A stretch of 10,279 nt of DNA from Sedimenticola sp. (GTDB lineage: Bacteria > Pseudomonadota > Gammaproteobacteria > Chromatiales > Chromatiaceae): contig JAUXBK010000081.1 of the NCBI GenBank assembly GCA_030619405.1, positions 1-10,279 of the forward strand, in the 5' to 3' direction. This document shows, piece after piece, positions 1 to 6,816 of this stretch; the first letter of the stretch is position 1; every line of letters begins with the position of its first letter. Position numbers and translations under genes: made by a program. The notes beneath the pieces are model-generated. The model saw only the letters and a list, made by a program, of their open reading frames with translations, was not told the origin of the DNA and searched no databases.

Positions 1-1
1 C

Positions 2-523
2 CGGCAACAGTGGCAGGATGACCCCCGACAACAGCAGAAACTTGGCCAGGGTGGAGATCTCCTGGGGCTCTAAATTCTCGATCAGGCGATGGGACAGGGG
101 GCGGGCGCTGAGGGTGAAGACCACGGCGACGAACAGCAGCATCAGAAACCAGGGTGGCAGCAGTATGACTGCCGGACCATAGGCGTAGACGATCAGGGAG
201 ATCAGGGGCTGCAGCAGACCGGTTTGCCCGGCCTCCAGTTTGTGATGGTAGAACAGAGCGAAGAACAGAATCAGCCCGATCATTCCGGCCAGATAGAGCC
301 GGTATGTCGGGTCCAGGGTATAGAGCACGAACCCCAGTATGGCGATGAAGGTAAAGGTGCGGGTGGTGCCGAGTCTAATGGCTGGATTGACCGGGCGTTC
401 CTTTCCCCTGATCAGGATGTATTCGCGGAACTCCAGGCCGGTGAGAAAACCGAACAGGGCCACCAGAACGAAGTGAAACCAGACCTGGGACAACAACTCG
501 CCGATCAGGGATTCATTGCCCAT
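2..523 (-). CDS. MgtC/SapB-family membrane protein with DUF4010-type architecture, N-terminal part (cut by window edge)
   Basis: The minus strand is open from the ATG at 523 to the window edge, giving 174 codons with no stop. Seen: a hydrophobic protein with about five membrane segments (roughly residues 15-30, 55-70, 76-92, 104-122 and 125-140). It carries the family's early GLE motif (residues 29-31) in TGLEFRE, an RTFTFIAILG segment (55-64) and a KFLLLSGVILPLLP segment at the cut (161-174). Known: this layout matches MgtC/SapB proteins that continue into a C-terminal DUF4010 domain, usually about 400 residues in total. They are inner-membrane proteins of unclear biochemical function, some linked to magnesium or acid stress. 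The start codon overlaps the stop of the M90 remnant upstream by 11 bases, so translation is probably coupled, and only a weak GGAG lies upstream. Inferred: last visible gene of the ftsH transcription unit. The family is fairly sure, the substrate unknown. Confidence 0.72.
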   Translation of the reverse strand, partial: MGNESLIGELLSQVWFHFVLVALFGFLTGLEFREYILIRGKERPVNPAIRLGTTRTFTFIAILGFVLYTLDPTYRLYLAGMIGLILFFALFYHHKLEAGQTGLLQPLISLIVYAYGPAVILLPPWFLMLLFVAVVFTLSARPLSHRLIENLEPQEISTLAKFLLLSGVILPLLP

Positions 524-743
524 GGGGAATGCGCTCCAGTGGATCCTGCCGAAAATAGGCCTTCAGCTGCTCGTATACCGCGGGTGCCTGTTGATGCAGC
601 AGCCCGGGCGCGGTACAGAAATACTCGCATATCACCGCAAAAAATTCTGCCGGGCTGGTGGCGGCGCAGGGGCTGATCGGTGTGTGCTGTCCCTGTTCCA
701 GGCGCTGCACCAGGGTATCATAGGCGTGGCTCAGTGTTGCCGA
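513..743 (-). pseudogene. mtfA: C-terminal remnant of an MtfA-like M90 zinc peptidase, fused to the ftsH 3' end
   Basis: The readable frame begins directly after an in-frame TGA at 744-746 and runs to a TGA at 513-515. It contains the conserved C-terminal block of the MtfA/M90 family: SHAYDTL, then CAATSPAEFFAVICEYF, a PAVYEQL segment and a final FRQDP. Known: M90 peptidases are about 250 residues, and MtfA binds the repressor Mlc in E. coli and has peptidase activity. Only about 75 residues remain here. The N-terminal two thirds, including the HEXXH zinc site, are absent, so no catalysis is possible. The only candidate start is a GTG at 708-710, inside the domain and without a convincing ribosome site. 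The fragment overlaps the last 26 bases of ftsH in another frame. Inferred: a deletion joined the ftsH end to the middle of this gene. Family assignment is confident; calling it a dead gene is likely but not proven. Confidence 0.75.
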
Positions 744-2613
744 TCACCCGCTTTACCTCTTCCCCGCTGAGCACTTCTTTCTTTTCAAGCAGAGCGGCGA
801 GGCAATCCAGCAGCTCCTGCTTGCTGGTGAGGATTTCCCGGGCTCGGGCCTGTCCCTCTTCCACCAGGGCCTTGACCTCTTCGTCGATCAGGCGGGCGGT
901 CTCTTCGCTGTAGTTGCGTTCTTCCTGTTCTTCCACGCCCAGGTACTGCAGCTGGCGCCGCTTGCCCCAGGTGAGGGGACCGAGCCGCTCGCTCATGCCC
1001 AGCTGGGTCACCATGCCGTGGGCGATCTCCGTGGCCCGCTCCAGGTCGTTGGAGGCGCCGCTCGAGACATCCCCCAGCACGATCTCCTCGGCCACCCGGC
1101 CGCCCAGCAGGATGGCGATCTGGTCCTTCAGTTCCTGTTCGGTGGAGAGGAACTTCTCGTCCACCGGCAGCTGCAGGGTATAGCCCAGCGCCGCTACGCC
1201 GCGGGTGATGATGGAGACCTTGTGCACCGGTTGGCCGGTGGGCACTGTCTCCGCCACCAAGGTGTGTCCTGATTCATGGAAGGCAACCCGGTGCTTCTCT
1301 TCCGGATTGATGGTGCGGTGTTTTTTCTCGGGACCGGCGATGACCCGGTCGATGGCGGCCTCGAAGTCCTTCATGGTGACGTTGTCGTGGTTTTCCCGCA
1401 CCGCCCGGATGGCCGCCTCGTTGCAGATATTCTCCAGATCGGCACCAACCATGCCGGGGGTGCGTTGGGCCACTACCTTCAGGTCCACGTCTGGTGCCAG
1501 CTTTATCTTGTGGGCGTGTAGTTTTAGAATTTCCTCGCGTGCCACCAGATCCGGTTTGTCCACCAGGATCTGGCGGTCGAAACGGCCGGCCCGCAGCAGC
1601 GCCTTGTCCAGAATTTCCGGCCGGTTGGTGGCAGCCATCACCACTACGCCGGTGGAGGGGTCGAAGCCGTCCATCTCGGTCAGCAGCTGGTTCAGTGTCT
1701 GTTCCCGTTCGTCGTGGCCGCCCATCACCGGTCCGGCGCCGCGGGCGCGGCCGATGGCGTCCAGTTCGTCGATGAAGATGATGCAGGGGGCCTTCTCCCG
1801 GGCCTGCTCGAACATCTCCCGCACCCGGGCGGCACCCACGCCGACGAACATTTCGATGAACTCGGAACCGCTGATGTTGAAGAAGGGCACCCCTGACTCA
1901 CCGGCCACCGCCCGTGCCATCAGGGTCTTGCCGGTGCCCGGTGCTCCCACCAACAGCATGCCTTTGGGCATACGCCCGCCCAGGCGCTGGATGCGGCTGG
2001 GGTCCTTGAGGAAGTCGATGATCTCCTTCAGCTCCTGCTTGGCCTCTTCCGCGCCGGCCACCTCGTCGAAGGTCACCTTTGGCAAGGAATCGGGATGGAT
2101 GTGCACCTTGTTGCCGAGATTGAGAAAACCCTTGCCCATGCTCCCCATGCGTTTGGCCATCCAGCCCCACAGCAGGAACAACAGCCCGAAAGGCAGCACC
2201 CAGTTGAACAGGAAATTGCTCAGCCAGTCACTGCTCTGTCGCACTGTATATTTTACCCCCTGCTTCTCCAGCAGGGTAGCTAGATCCATGTTCAACAGCG
2301 GGACGGTAATGAACTTCCTGGGCTGACTGGTGCGTTCATCCTTGATGGTGAGGGATCCACGGATCAGCTTGTCGGTGACCACCGCTTCGGCCACCTCCTT
2401 TTTATCGATATACTGCAGGAATTCGCTGTAGGGGATCTCCTCCCGCTTCACCTCCTGATAGTCCTGCCAGACCTGGAAGGAGAAGAAGATGAACAGCAGG
2501 TACATGATCAGGGTGAAGTTCGTATTCTGCCAGAACTTCCGTTTGGTGGTCTTGTTGATCTCGATCTGGGGCTTGTTGTCGTTACCGCCGAGGGAGAAGT
2601 CGTTCTTCTTCAT
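718..2613 (-). CDS. ftsH: ATP-dependent zinc metalloprotease FtsH (AAA+ membrane protease)
   Basis: 631 residues, close to the usual 610-650. FtsH is an inner-membrane hexamer that extracts and degrades damaged membrane proteins and short-lived regulators, with ATPase and protease domains facing the cytoplasm. Seen in order: a charged N-terminus of about 30 residues, membrane helix 1 (about 33-48), periplasmic FtsH_ext domain (about 60-125), helix 2 (about 132-151), Walker A GAPGTGKT (223-230), pore motif FVGVG (256-260), Walker B IIFIDELDAI (278-287), second region of homology with ATNRPEILDKALLRAGRFDR (328-347), protease motif HESGH (446-450) and a third zinc ligand in SNDLERAT (Asp523). 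The ATG at 2611-2613 has AGGAA at 2621-2625. The long N-terminus before helix 1 differs from E. coli FtsH and suggests a paralogue beside a housekeeping copy (inference). The last six residues (NTEPRL) are read from DNA that encodes M90 sequence in another frame, so the natural tail may be lost. Confidence 0.96.
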   Translation of the reverse strand: MKKNDFSLGGNDNKPQIEINKTTKRKFWQNTNFTLIMYLLFIFFSFQVWQDYQEVKREEIPYSEFLQYIDKKEVAEAVVTDKLIRGSLTIKDERTSQPRKFITVPLLNMDLATLLEKQGVKYTVRQSSDWLSNFLFNWVLPFGLLFLLWGWMAKRMGSMGKGFLNLGNKVHIHPDSLPKVTFDEVAGAEEAKQELKEIIDFLKDPSRIQRLGGRMPKGMLLVGAPGTGKTLMARAVAGESGVPFFNISGSEFIEMFVGVGAARVREMFEQAREKAPCIIFIDELDAIGRARGAGPVMGGHDEREQTLNQLLTEMDGFDPSTGVVVMAATNRPEILDKALLRAGRFDRQILVDKPDLVAREEILKLHAHKIKLAPDVDLKVVAQRTPGMVGADLENICNEAAIRAVRENHDNVTMKDFEAAIDRVIAGPEKKHRTINPEEKHRVAFHESGHTLVAETVPTGQPVHKVSIITRGVAALGYTLQLPVDEKFLSTEQELKDQIAILLGGRVAEEIVLGDVSSGASNDLERATEIAHGMVTQLGMSERLGPLTWGKRRQLQYLGVEEQEERNYSEETARLIDEEVKALVEEGQARAREILTSKQELLDCLAALLEKKEVLSGEEVKRVIGNTEPRL

Positions 2614-2662
2614 TTTGTCGTTCCTGATTGTTATTCGTGGTTATTATAACAACTGTGGCGGA

Positions 2663-2690
2663 TGATGGGGGCGGTAACAAAGGGTCCAAG
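2663..2690 (-). promoter_or_regulatory. Sigma32-like heat-shock promoter of ftsH
   Basis: On the minus strand CTTGGAC (2684-2690) is followed after 13 bases by CCCCATCA (2663-2670). The known sigma32 consensus is CTTGAAA, 11-16 bases, CCCCATNT, so the -10 box matches at six of seven defined positions and the -35 box at five of seven. It lies 50 bases upstream of the ftsH start. Heat-shock control of ftsH is well established in E. coli, which fits. A TATAAT nearer the gene (2643-2648) could be an alternative -10 box, but no -35 box fits it. Confidence 0.45.
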
Positions 2691-2701
2691 GGGGAGTGAT
2701 T

Positions 2702-2746
2702 AAAAAGGGGACGCGAAGTTCGCAGAGAAACGCAGATATCGCAGAG
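2702..2746. repeat. Short cgcag-rich interspersed repeat
   Basis: After an A-rich start (aaaaagggg) the sequence repeats near-identical short units: cgcgaag, cgcagag, cgcagat and cgcagag. From memory, similar 'acgcagag...cgcagag' tracts occur in non-coding DNA of many proteobacteria, but I cannot show genome copies from this window. It lies just upstream of the ftsH promoter and has no coding potential. Its function is unknown. Confidence 0.35.
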
Positions 2747-2780
2747 CATCAACCTGCTCATTAAACATTGCGCATGAATT

Positions 2781-2850
2781 ATCGTAGGAGCGGCGCCCCG
2801 TGGCGAATTTGAGTGCTGCGTTGTTCGTGGCGGGCACCCCCTTCTACGAT
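2781..2850. repeat. Pair of REP-like palindromic units in inverted orientation
   Basis: The segment begins with ATCGTAG (2781-2787) and ends with its exact complement CTACGAT (2844-2850). The inner parts are also complementary: GGCGAA at 2802-2807 faces TTCGTGGCG at 2824-2832, and each arm has a GC-rich core resembling GGAGCGG...GGCGAA. Known: REP sequences (repetitive extragenic palindromes) of pseudomonads and other gammaproteobacteria begin with a similar GTAGGAGCGG core, often sit as inverted pairs between genes, and are spread by RAYT (REP-associated tyrosine) transposases. No RAYT gene is visible here. The central spacer is about 16 bases. Transcribed, the pair could form a long hairpin. 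Confidence 0.6.
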
Positions 2851-2906
2851 GATGCTAAGTGATATATTCAATGATCGGATTAATGACAGCAGACCTGCGC
2901 CAAAAT

Positions 2907-2912
2907 AAGGAG
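2907..2912 (+). promoter_or_regulatory. Ribosome binding site deciding the GTG start of the ATPase
   Basis: AAGGAG ends seven bases before the GTG at 2920-2922. No ATG is available in this frame before the conserved N-terminal domain, so this site fixes the non-ATG start. Confidence 0.7.
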
Positions 2913-2919
2913 CACTGAG

Positions 2920-4057
2920 GTGACACACATTACAGATGACTATGCCCGAAAAACTGCCAGCAAGACGCTGAAGGAGTTGTCAGTATCGTTTGACCTGGGA
3001 TTGTCCAACGAAGAGGTGGAGGTTCGTCGCAGGCAGTACGGGTATAACGAAATCCAGGAACACGAAGAGTCGCTTTGGCACCGTATCTTTCGCCGCCAAG
3101 GCGTTCGCCCATGAAATCACGGAACGGGTTGAAAAGGCATTCGAAACCAGCAAGCTCTCAGCCGGCTATATCAAGACCCATGAATCGGCCATCATCCGCA
3201 CTATCGAGGAGGTGGACATCTTTGCCGAGGTAGTTCCCGAGGACAAATATCTGATCGTCGATACCCTGCAGAAGGCCGACTACATCGTCGCCATGACCGG
3301 CGATGGGGTAAACGACGCACCTGCACTGAAGAAAGCGGACTGCGGCATCGCCGTGTCCAACGCGACGGATGCGGCGCGGGCCGCCGCCGACATTATCCTC
3401 ACGGCACCGGGACTGTCGGTGATCAACGAGGCGGTGAAACAGGCGCGGATCACCTTTGCGCGCATGAAGAGTTATTCCATTTTTCGCATCGCTGAGACCA
3501 TTCGCATCATCCTGTTCATGACCCTCTCCATCGTAGTGTTCAACTTCTACCCGATCACCGCCCTGATGATTATCATCCTGGCCCTGCTGAACGACATACC
3601 GATCCTGGCCATCGCCTACGACAATACCAAGATCGAGAAGCGCCCGGTGCGCTGGAACATGTCGGAGATGCTCACGGTGGCCAGCACCCTGGGTATCTCC
3701 GGTGTACTCTCTTCGTTCCTGCTGTTCTTTATCCTGATGGAACTGGAGTTCTCTAGCGAGATGATCCAGTCTATGATGTTCGCAAAGCTGATCATCGCCG
3801 GTCACGGCACCATCTATAATACGCGTGTCGACGACTGGTTCTGGAAACGGCCTTATCCTTCATGGATCCTGTTCACCTCAACCTTCTCCACCCGGGTGCT
3901 GGGAACTCTGATTGCCGTCTACGGACTCCTGATCACCCCCATAGGCTGGACCTACGCCCTGTACATGTGGGCCTACGCCCTGGCCTGGTTCGTGTTCAAC
4001 GATGGCATTAAGATGCTCACCTACCACCTGCTGCGCAAACGGGGACTTTATGCCTGA
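2920..4057 (+). pseudogene. P3A-type cation (proton) P-type ATPase with internal deletion and frameshift
   Basis: Two pieces of one gene lie in different frames. The first (2920 to about 3095, GTG start) is a Cation_ATPase_N domain, with LSNEEVEVRRRQYGYNEI, and stops at 3112-3114. The second, one frame over (about 3095-4057), holds FAEVVPEDKY, the hinge TGDGVNDAPAL (3296-3328), ATDAARAAADIILT, and M5-M10 with RIAETIRIILFMT and LLNDIPILAIAYDN. These last motifs are typical of plasma-membrane proton-efflux pumps (P3A). Missing are M1-M4, the TGES actuator loop, the DKTGTLT phosphorylation site and the nucleotide domain, roughly 400-500 residues of the usual 800-plus. Without the phosphorylated Asp the product cannot pump. 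The remaining halves are well conserved, without further stops, so the loss looks recent or artefactual. It ends 27 bases before the glucan phosphorylase start, suggesting one operon. Confidence 0.88.
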
Positions 4058-4084
4058 CATCCTCATCACACATGAAGATCGAAC

Positions 4085-6601
4085 ATGACCCTGTCCCCTT
4101 GCTATCTGCTTCCTGCAATGCCTCACGGTCTGGAGGCATTGCCTGACCTGGCCCTGAACATGCGCTGGTCCTGGAACCACGCCACCGATGCCTTGTGGGC
4201 GCAGCTGGACCCCAAGTTGTGGCAGCAGACCCACAACCCCTGGCTGATCCTGCAGAGTATCTCGGAACAGCGGTTGCAAAAGCTCGCTGACGACCCGAAA
4301 TTCACAACTCAACTCACCCGTCTGGCTGAACAGCACCGGGAGGCGCTCAAGGAGCAGAGCTGGTTCCAACAGAAGGAATTGAAGCAGCGGTTGAGCTGCA
4401 TCGCCTACTTCAGCATGGAGTTCGGCCTGACCGAAGTCCTGCCCCTCTACTCTGGCGGCCTGGGTATCCTGGCCGGTGACTGCCTGAAGACCGCCAGCGA
4501 TCTTGGCGTGCCCCTGGTCGGCATCAGCCTGCTCTACCAGCAGGGCTATTTCCGTCAGGTGCTGGACAGTCACGGCCGCCAGCAGGAATTCTATCCCTAC
4601 AACGATCCAATCCAGATGCCGGTGATGCCGGTCAGGGATGCAACCGGGGAATGGCTGCGGATCTCCATTCCCCTGCCCGGACGCACCCTGCGGCTGCAGG
4701 CGTGGCAGGCGGTAGTGGGGAGGGCCAGACTCTATCTGCTGGACAGTAACGATCCTCTGAACAGCCCGGCCGACCGCGGTATCACCGGTGAGCTCTACGG
4801 CGGCGGCTCGGAGATGCGCCTGCAGCAGGAGATGGTACTTGGTATCGGCGGCTGGCTCCTCCTGGAGAAGCTGGGACTGAACGCGGAGGTGTGCCACCTC
4901 AACGAGGGACATGCCGGCTTTGCCATCCTGGAGCGGGCCAATGGATTCATGCATCACAACGACTGTGATTTCGAGACCGCCCTGACCGCCACCCGTGCCG
5001 GCAACCTGTTCACCACTCACACGCCGGTAGTGGACGGCTTCGACCAGTTCAGCCGGGAGCTGATGACGCTCTACTTTGTCCGCTATCGTGAGCAGCTTGG
5101 CATCGACATGGAACGTCTGCTGATCCTGGGCCGCTCACCCGGTGCAGGGCATGATGCCCCTTTCAATATGGCCTGGCTGGCGATACGGGGTTCGGGTGCC
5201 CTCAATGGGGTCAGCCAGTTGCACGGCAAGGTGAGTCGGGCCCTGTTTCAGCCTCTGTTTCCACACTGGCCCAAGCAAGAGGTGCCAGTCGGTCATATCA
5301 CCAACGGCGTTCATATGCCCTCCTGGGACTCTGCTGAATCCGATCGCTTCTGGACCAAGGCCTGCGGCAAGCAACGCTGGCTGGGGACCCTGGAGACCAC
5401 CGCCGAAATGATCCGGGATCTGCCGGACGAGGCCTTCTGGTCCCTGCGCAGCGACGGGCGGCTGCAACTGATCGACTACGCCCGGACTCGCCTGCGGCAA
5501 CAGTGGGCGCAATCCGGATCACCCGGCCCTGATGAGTCCACAGAGCTGCTGGACCCCAACGCCCTCACCCTCTGCTTCTCCCGCCGTTTTACCAGTTACA
5601 AGCGGCCCAACCTGCTGCTCACTGATCCGGACCGTCTGGCGCGGCTGCTGATCGACCCCACCCATCCGGTGCAACTGGTGATCGCCGGCAAGGCCCACCC
5701 ACTGGACGAGCCGGGCAAGGCCATGATCCAGCAGTGGATCCAGTTCATCGAGCGCTACCGATTACATGCGCGGGTGGTGTTCATCAACGACTATGACATC
5801 CGGGTAGCGGAACAACTGGTACAGGGGGCCGACCTGTGGATCAACACCCCCAGGCGCCCCTGGGAGGCCAGCGGCACCAGCGGCATGAAGATCCTCCCCA
5901 ACGGAGGCCTCAACCTGTCCGAACTGGACGGCTGGTGGGCAGAGGCGTTTCAGCCCGGGGTGGGATGGGCCATCGGGGATCGTCTGGAACATGATGGTGA
6001 CCCGGCCTGGGACTGCTTGGAAGCCAATGACCTGTACCAGATCCTGGAACAGGAGGTGATCCCCTGTTTCTATCGACGTGACGCTCATGGGATCCCTCGG
6101 GAATGGGTGGCCCACATCCGCGCCAGCATGGCGGATCTGACCCCACACTTTTCCGCCAATCGGATGCTGAGAGAATACGTGGAAAATTACTACCTTGAAC
6201 TGGCCAACAGCTATCGCCTGCGGGCGCAGGATCATGGAAGAGCAGCAAAGCAACTGAACCAGTGGCGACAGAACATCCGCATCCACTGGGCGCTGGTGCA
6301 TTTCGGCGATCTGTCCGTCCAAAGCGACGGCTCCCATCACCGGTTCAGCGTTGCCCTTTATCTGGACGATCTTCCGGCAGACAGTGTGCAGGTGGAACTG
6401 TTTGCGGAGAACGTGAATAAGGCACCGGAAATCCACCCCATGGAACCGGGGGAATCCCTTACCGGGGCGATCAACGGCTTTGTCTACAGCTGCCGGATCG
6501 AGACTTCACGGCCGGTTGCCGACTACACACCGCGTGCGCGCCCGTACCACCCTCTGGCGTTGCTACCATTGGAAGCCAATCAGATTCTGTGGCAACGCTG
6601 A
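4085..6601 (+). CDS. glgP: Alpha-glucan phosphorylase (GT35, non-classical DUF3417 type)
   Basis: 838 residues, complete. It cleaves alpha-1,4-glucans such as glycogen or maltodextrin with phosphate to release glucose 1-phosphate, using pyridoxal phosphate, in the cytoplasm. Seen: an N-terminal DUF3417 region (about 15-90, with LALNMRWSWN), YFSMEFGL (108-115), the glycine-rich LYSGGLGILAGD (121-132), NEGHAGF (273-279), THTP (311-314), RRFTSYKR (500-507), and EASGTSGMK (594-602), whose Lys602 is the expected PLP-binding residue, followed by PNGGLNLSELDGWW. A C-terminal beta domain ends in PLEANQILWQR. This is the longer bacterial/archaeal subfamily (TIGR02094-like), distinct from E. coli GlgP/MalP. 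The ATG at 4085 follows the ATPase remnant closely and has only a weak ribosome site, consistent with operon translation. Unlike both flanking genes on this strand it is intact. Confidence 0.95.
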   Translation: MTLSPCYLLPAMPHGLEALPDLALNMRWSWNHATDALWAQLDPKLWQQTHNPWLILQSISEQRLQKLADDPKFTTQLTRLAEQHREALKEQSWFQQKELKQRLSCIAYFSMEFGLTEVLPLYSGGLGILAGDCLKTASDLGVPLVGISLLYQQGYFRQVLDSHGRQQEFYPYNDPIQMPVMPVRDATGEWLRISIPLPGRTLRLQAWQAVVGRARLYLLDSNDPLNSPADRGITGELYGGGSEMRLQQEMVLGIGGWLLLEKLGLNAEVCHLNEGHAGFAILERANGFMHHNDCDFETALTATRAGNLFTTHTPVVDGFDQFSRELMTLYFVRYREQLGIDMERLLILGRSPGAGHDAPFNMAWLAIRGSGALNGVSQLHGKVSRALFQPLFPHWPKQEVPVGHITNGVHMPSWDSAESDRFWTKACGKQRWLGTLETTAEMIRDLPDEAFWSLRSDGRLQLIDYARTRLRQQWAQSGSPGPDESTELLDPNALTLCFSRRFTSYKRPNLLLTDPDRLARLLIDPTHPVQLVIAGKAHPLDEPGKAMIQQWIQFIERYRLHARVVFINDYDIRVAEQLVQGADLWINTPRRPWEASGTSGMKILPNGGLNLSELDGWWAEAFQPGVGWAIGDRLEHDGDPAWDCLEANDLYQILEQEVIPCFYRRDAHGIPREWVAHIRASMADLTPHFSANRMLREYVENYYLELANSYRLRAQDHGRAAKQLNQWRQNIRIHWALVHFGDLSVQSDGSHHRFSVALYLDDLPADSVQVELFAENVNKAPEIHPMEPGESLTGAINGFVYSCRIETSRPVADYTPRARPYHPLALLPLEANQILWQR

Positions 6602-6638
6602 GGTACAGCGACTTACCATTTGAACAAGGAATCCAACT

Positions 6639-6770
6639 ATGAAGATTGCCTTTCACGGTGCAGACCATAGCGTTACCGGCTCCTGTCACATGGTCATCTG
6701 CAATGACAAGAAGATACTCATCGACTGCGGCCTCTATCAGGGTGGCCACGAACTGAACGGTTACGTTCGC
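6639..6770 (+). pseudogene. N-terminal fragment of an MBL-fold/beta-CASP metallo-hydrolase
   Basis: The ATG has AAGGA at 6626-6630. About 43 codons match the first strands of beta-CASP-type metallo-beta-lactamase proteins (YSH1-like): MKIAFHGADHSVTGS, a short strand pair, then ILIDCGLYQGGHELN. Beyond about 6760 the frame stays open to 6944 but loses all similarity and runs into the 3' end of sulP on the other strand. The family's HAHxDH zinc motif and the whole beta-CASP domain are missing, so the fragment cannot be a nuclease or hydrolase. Intact members are about 450 residues and act as RNases or related phosphoesterases. The gene sits 37 bases after the glucan phosphorylase, apparently as the last gene of that operon. 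The breakpoint position (about 6758-6780) is approximate, and the sequence from there to 6816 has no assignable function. Confidence 0.75.
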
Positions 6771-6816
6771 AGGGTACAAATTGCAAACACAGACTGGTGC
6801 TGCCGGGTAACAGCCA

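Larger units (their letters stand above)
2614..2919. other. Divergent intergenic region between ftsH and the P-type ATPase
   Basis: The 306 bases between the two divergent starts hold no convincing gene. From left to right they contain the ftsH ribosome binding site (2621-2625), a TATAAT on the minus strand (2643-2648) without a matching -35, a sigma32-like promoter facing ftsH, a cgcag-rich repeat and a REP-like inverted pair. They end with the ribosome binding site of the ATPase. A TATATT at 2863-2868 could be a plus-strand -10 box, but no -35 box fits. Confidence 0.7.

Noticed and set aside
89..676. Plus-strand open frame of 195 codons
   Set aside because: The opposite strand encodes the MgtC/SapB protein and the M90 C-terminal block with clear family motifs; this frame gives only Gln/Gly-rich sequence.
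1205..2326. Plus-strand open frame of 373 codons opposite ftsH
   Set aside because: Ser/Arg/Pro-rich translation without recognisable domains; ftsH on the other strand explains the region fully.
513..2613. Transmissible locus of heat resistance (LHR) type island
   Set aside because: An ftsH copy and a peptidase recall such loci, but no Hsp20, ClpK/ClpG, YfdX, HdeD, thioredoxin or DegP gene is in the window.
3085..3115. Programmed ribosomal frameshift joining the two ATPase frames
   Set aside because: No slippery heptamer is visible, and a frame change alone would not restore the missing 400-500 residues of catalytic core.
3158..3805. Minus-strand open frame of 215 codons
   Set aside because: Opposite the conserved hinge and membrane half of the ATPase; the translation is rich in His, Asp and Gln with no domain.
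3878..5020. Long minus-strand open frame of 380 codons opposite the ATPase end and glgP start
   Set aside because: Its translation is low-complexity, rich in Gln, Gly, His and Val, and matches no family. It lies opposite well-recognised coding sequence and is an effect of high GC at third positions.
6797..6815. Possible terminator hairpin between the MBL fragment and sulP
   Set aside because: The stem (GCTG 6799-6802 with CAGC 6811-6814) is only four pairs with no T-run on either side.
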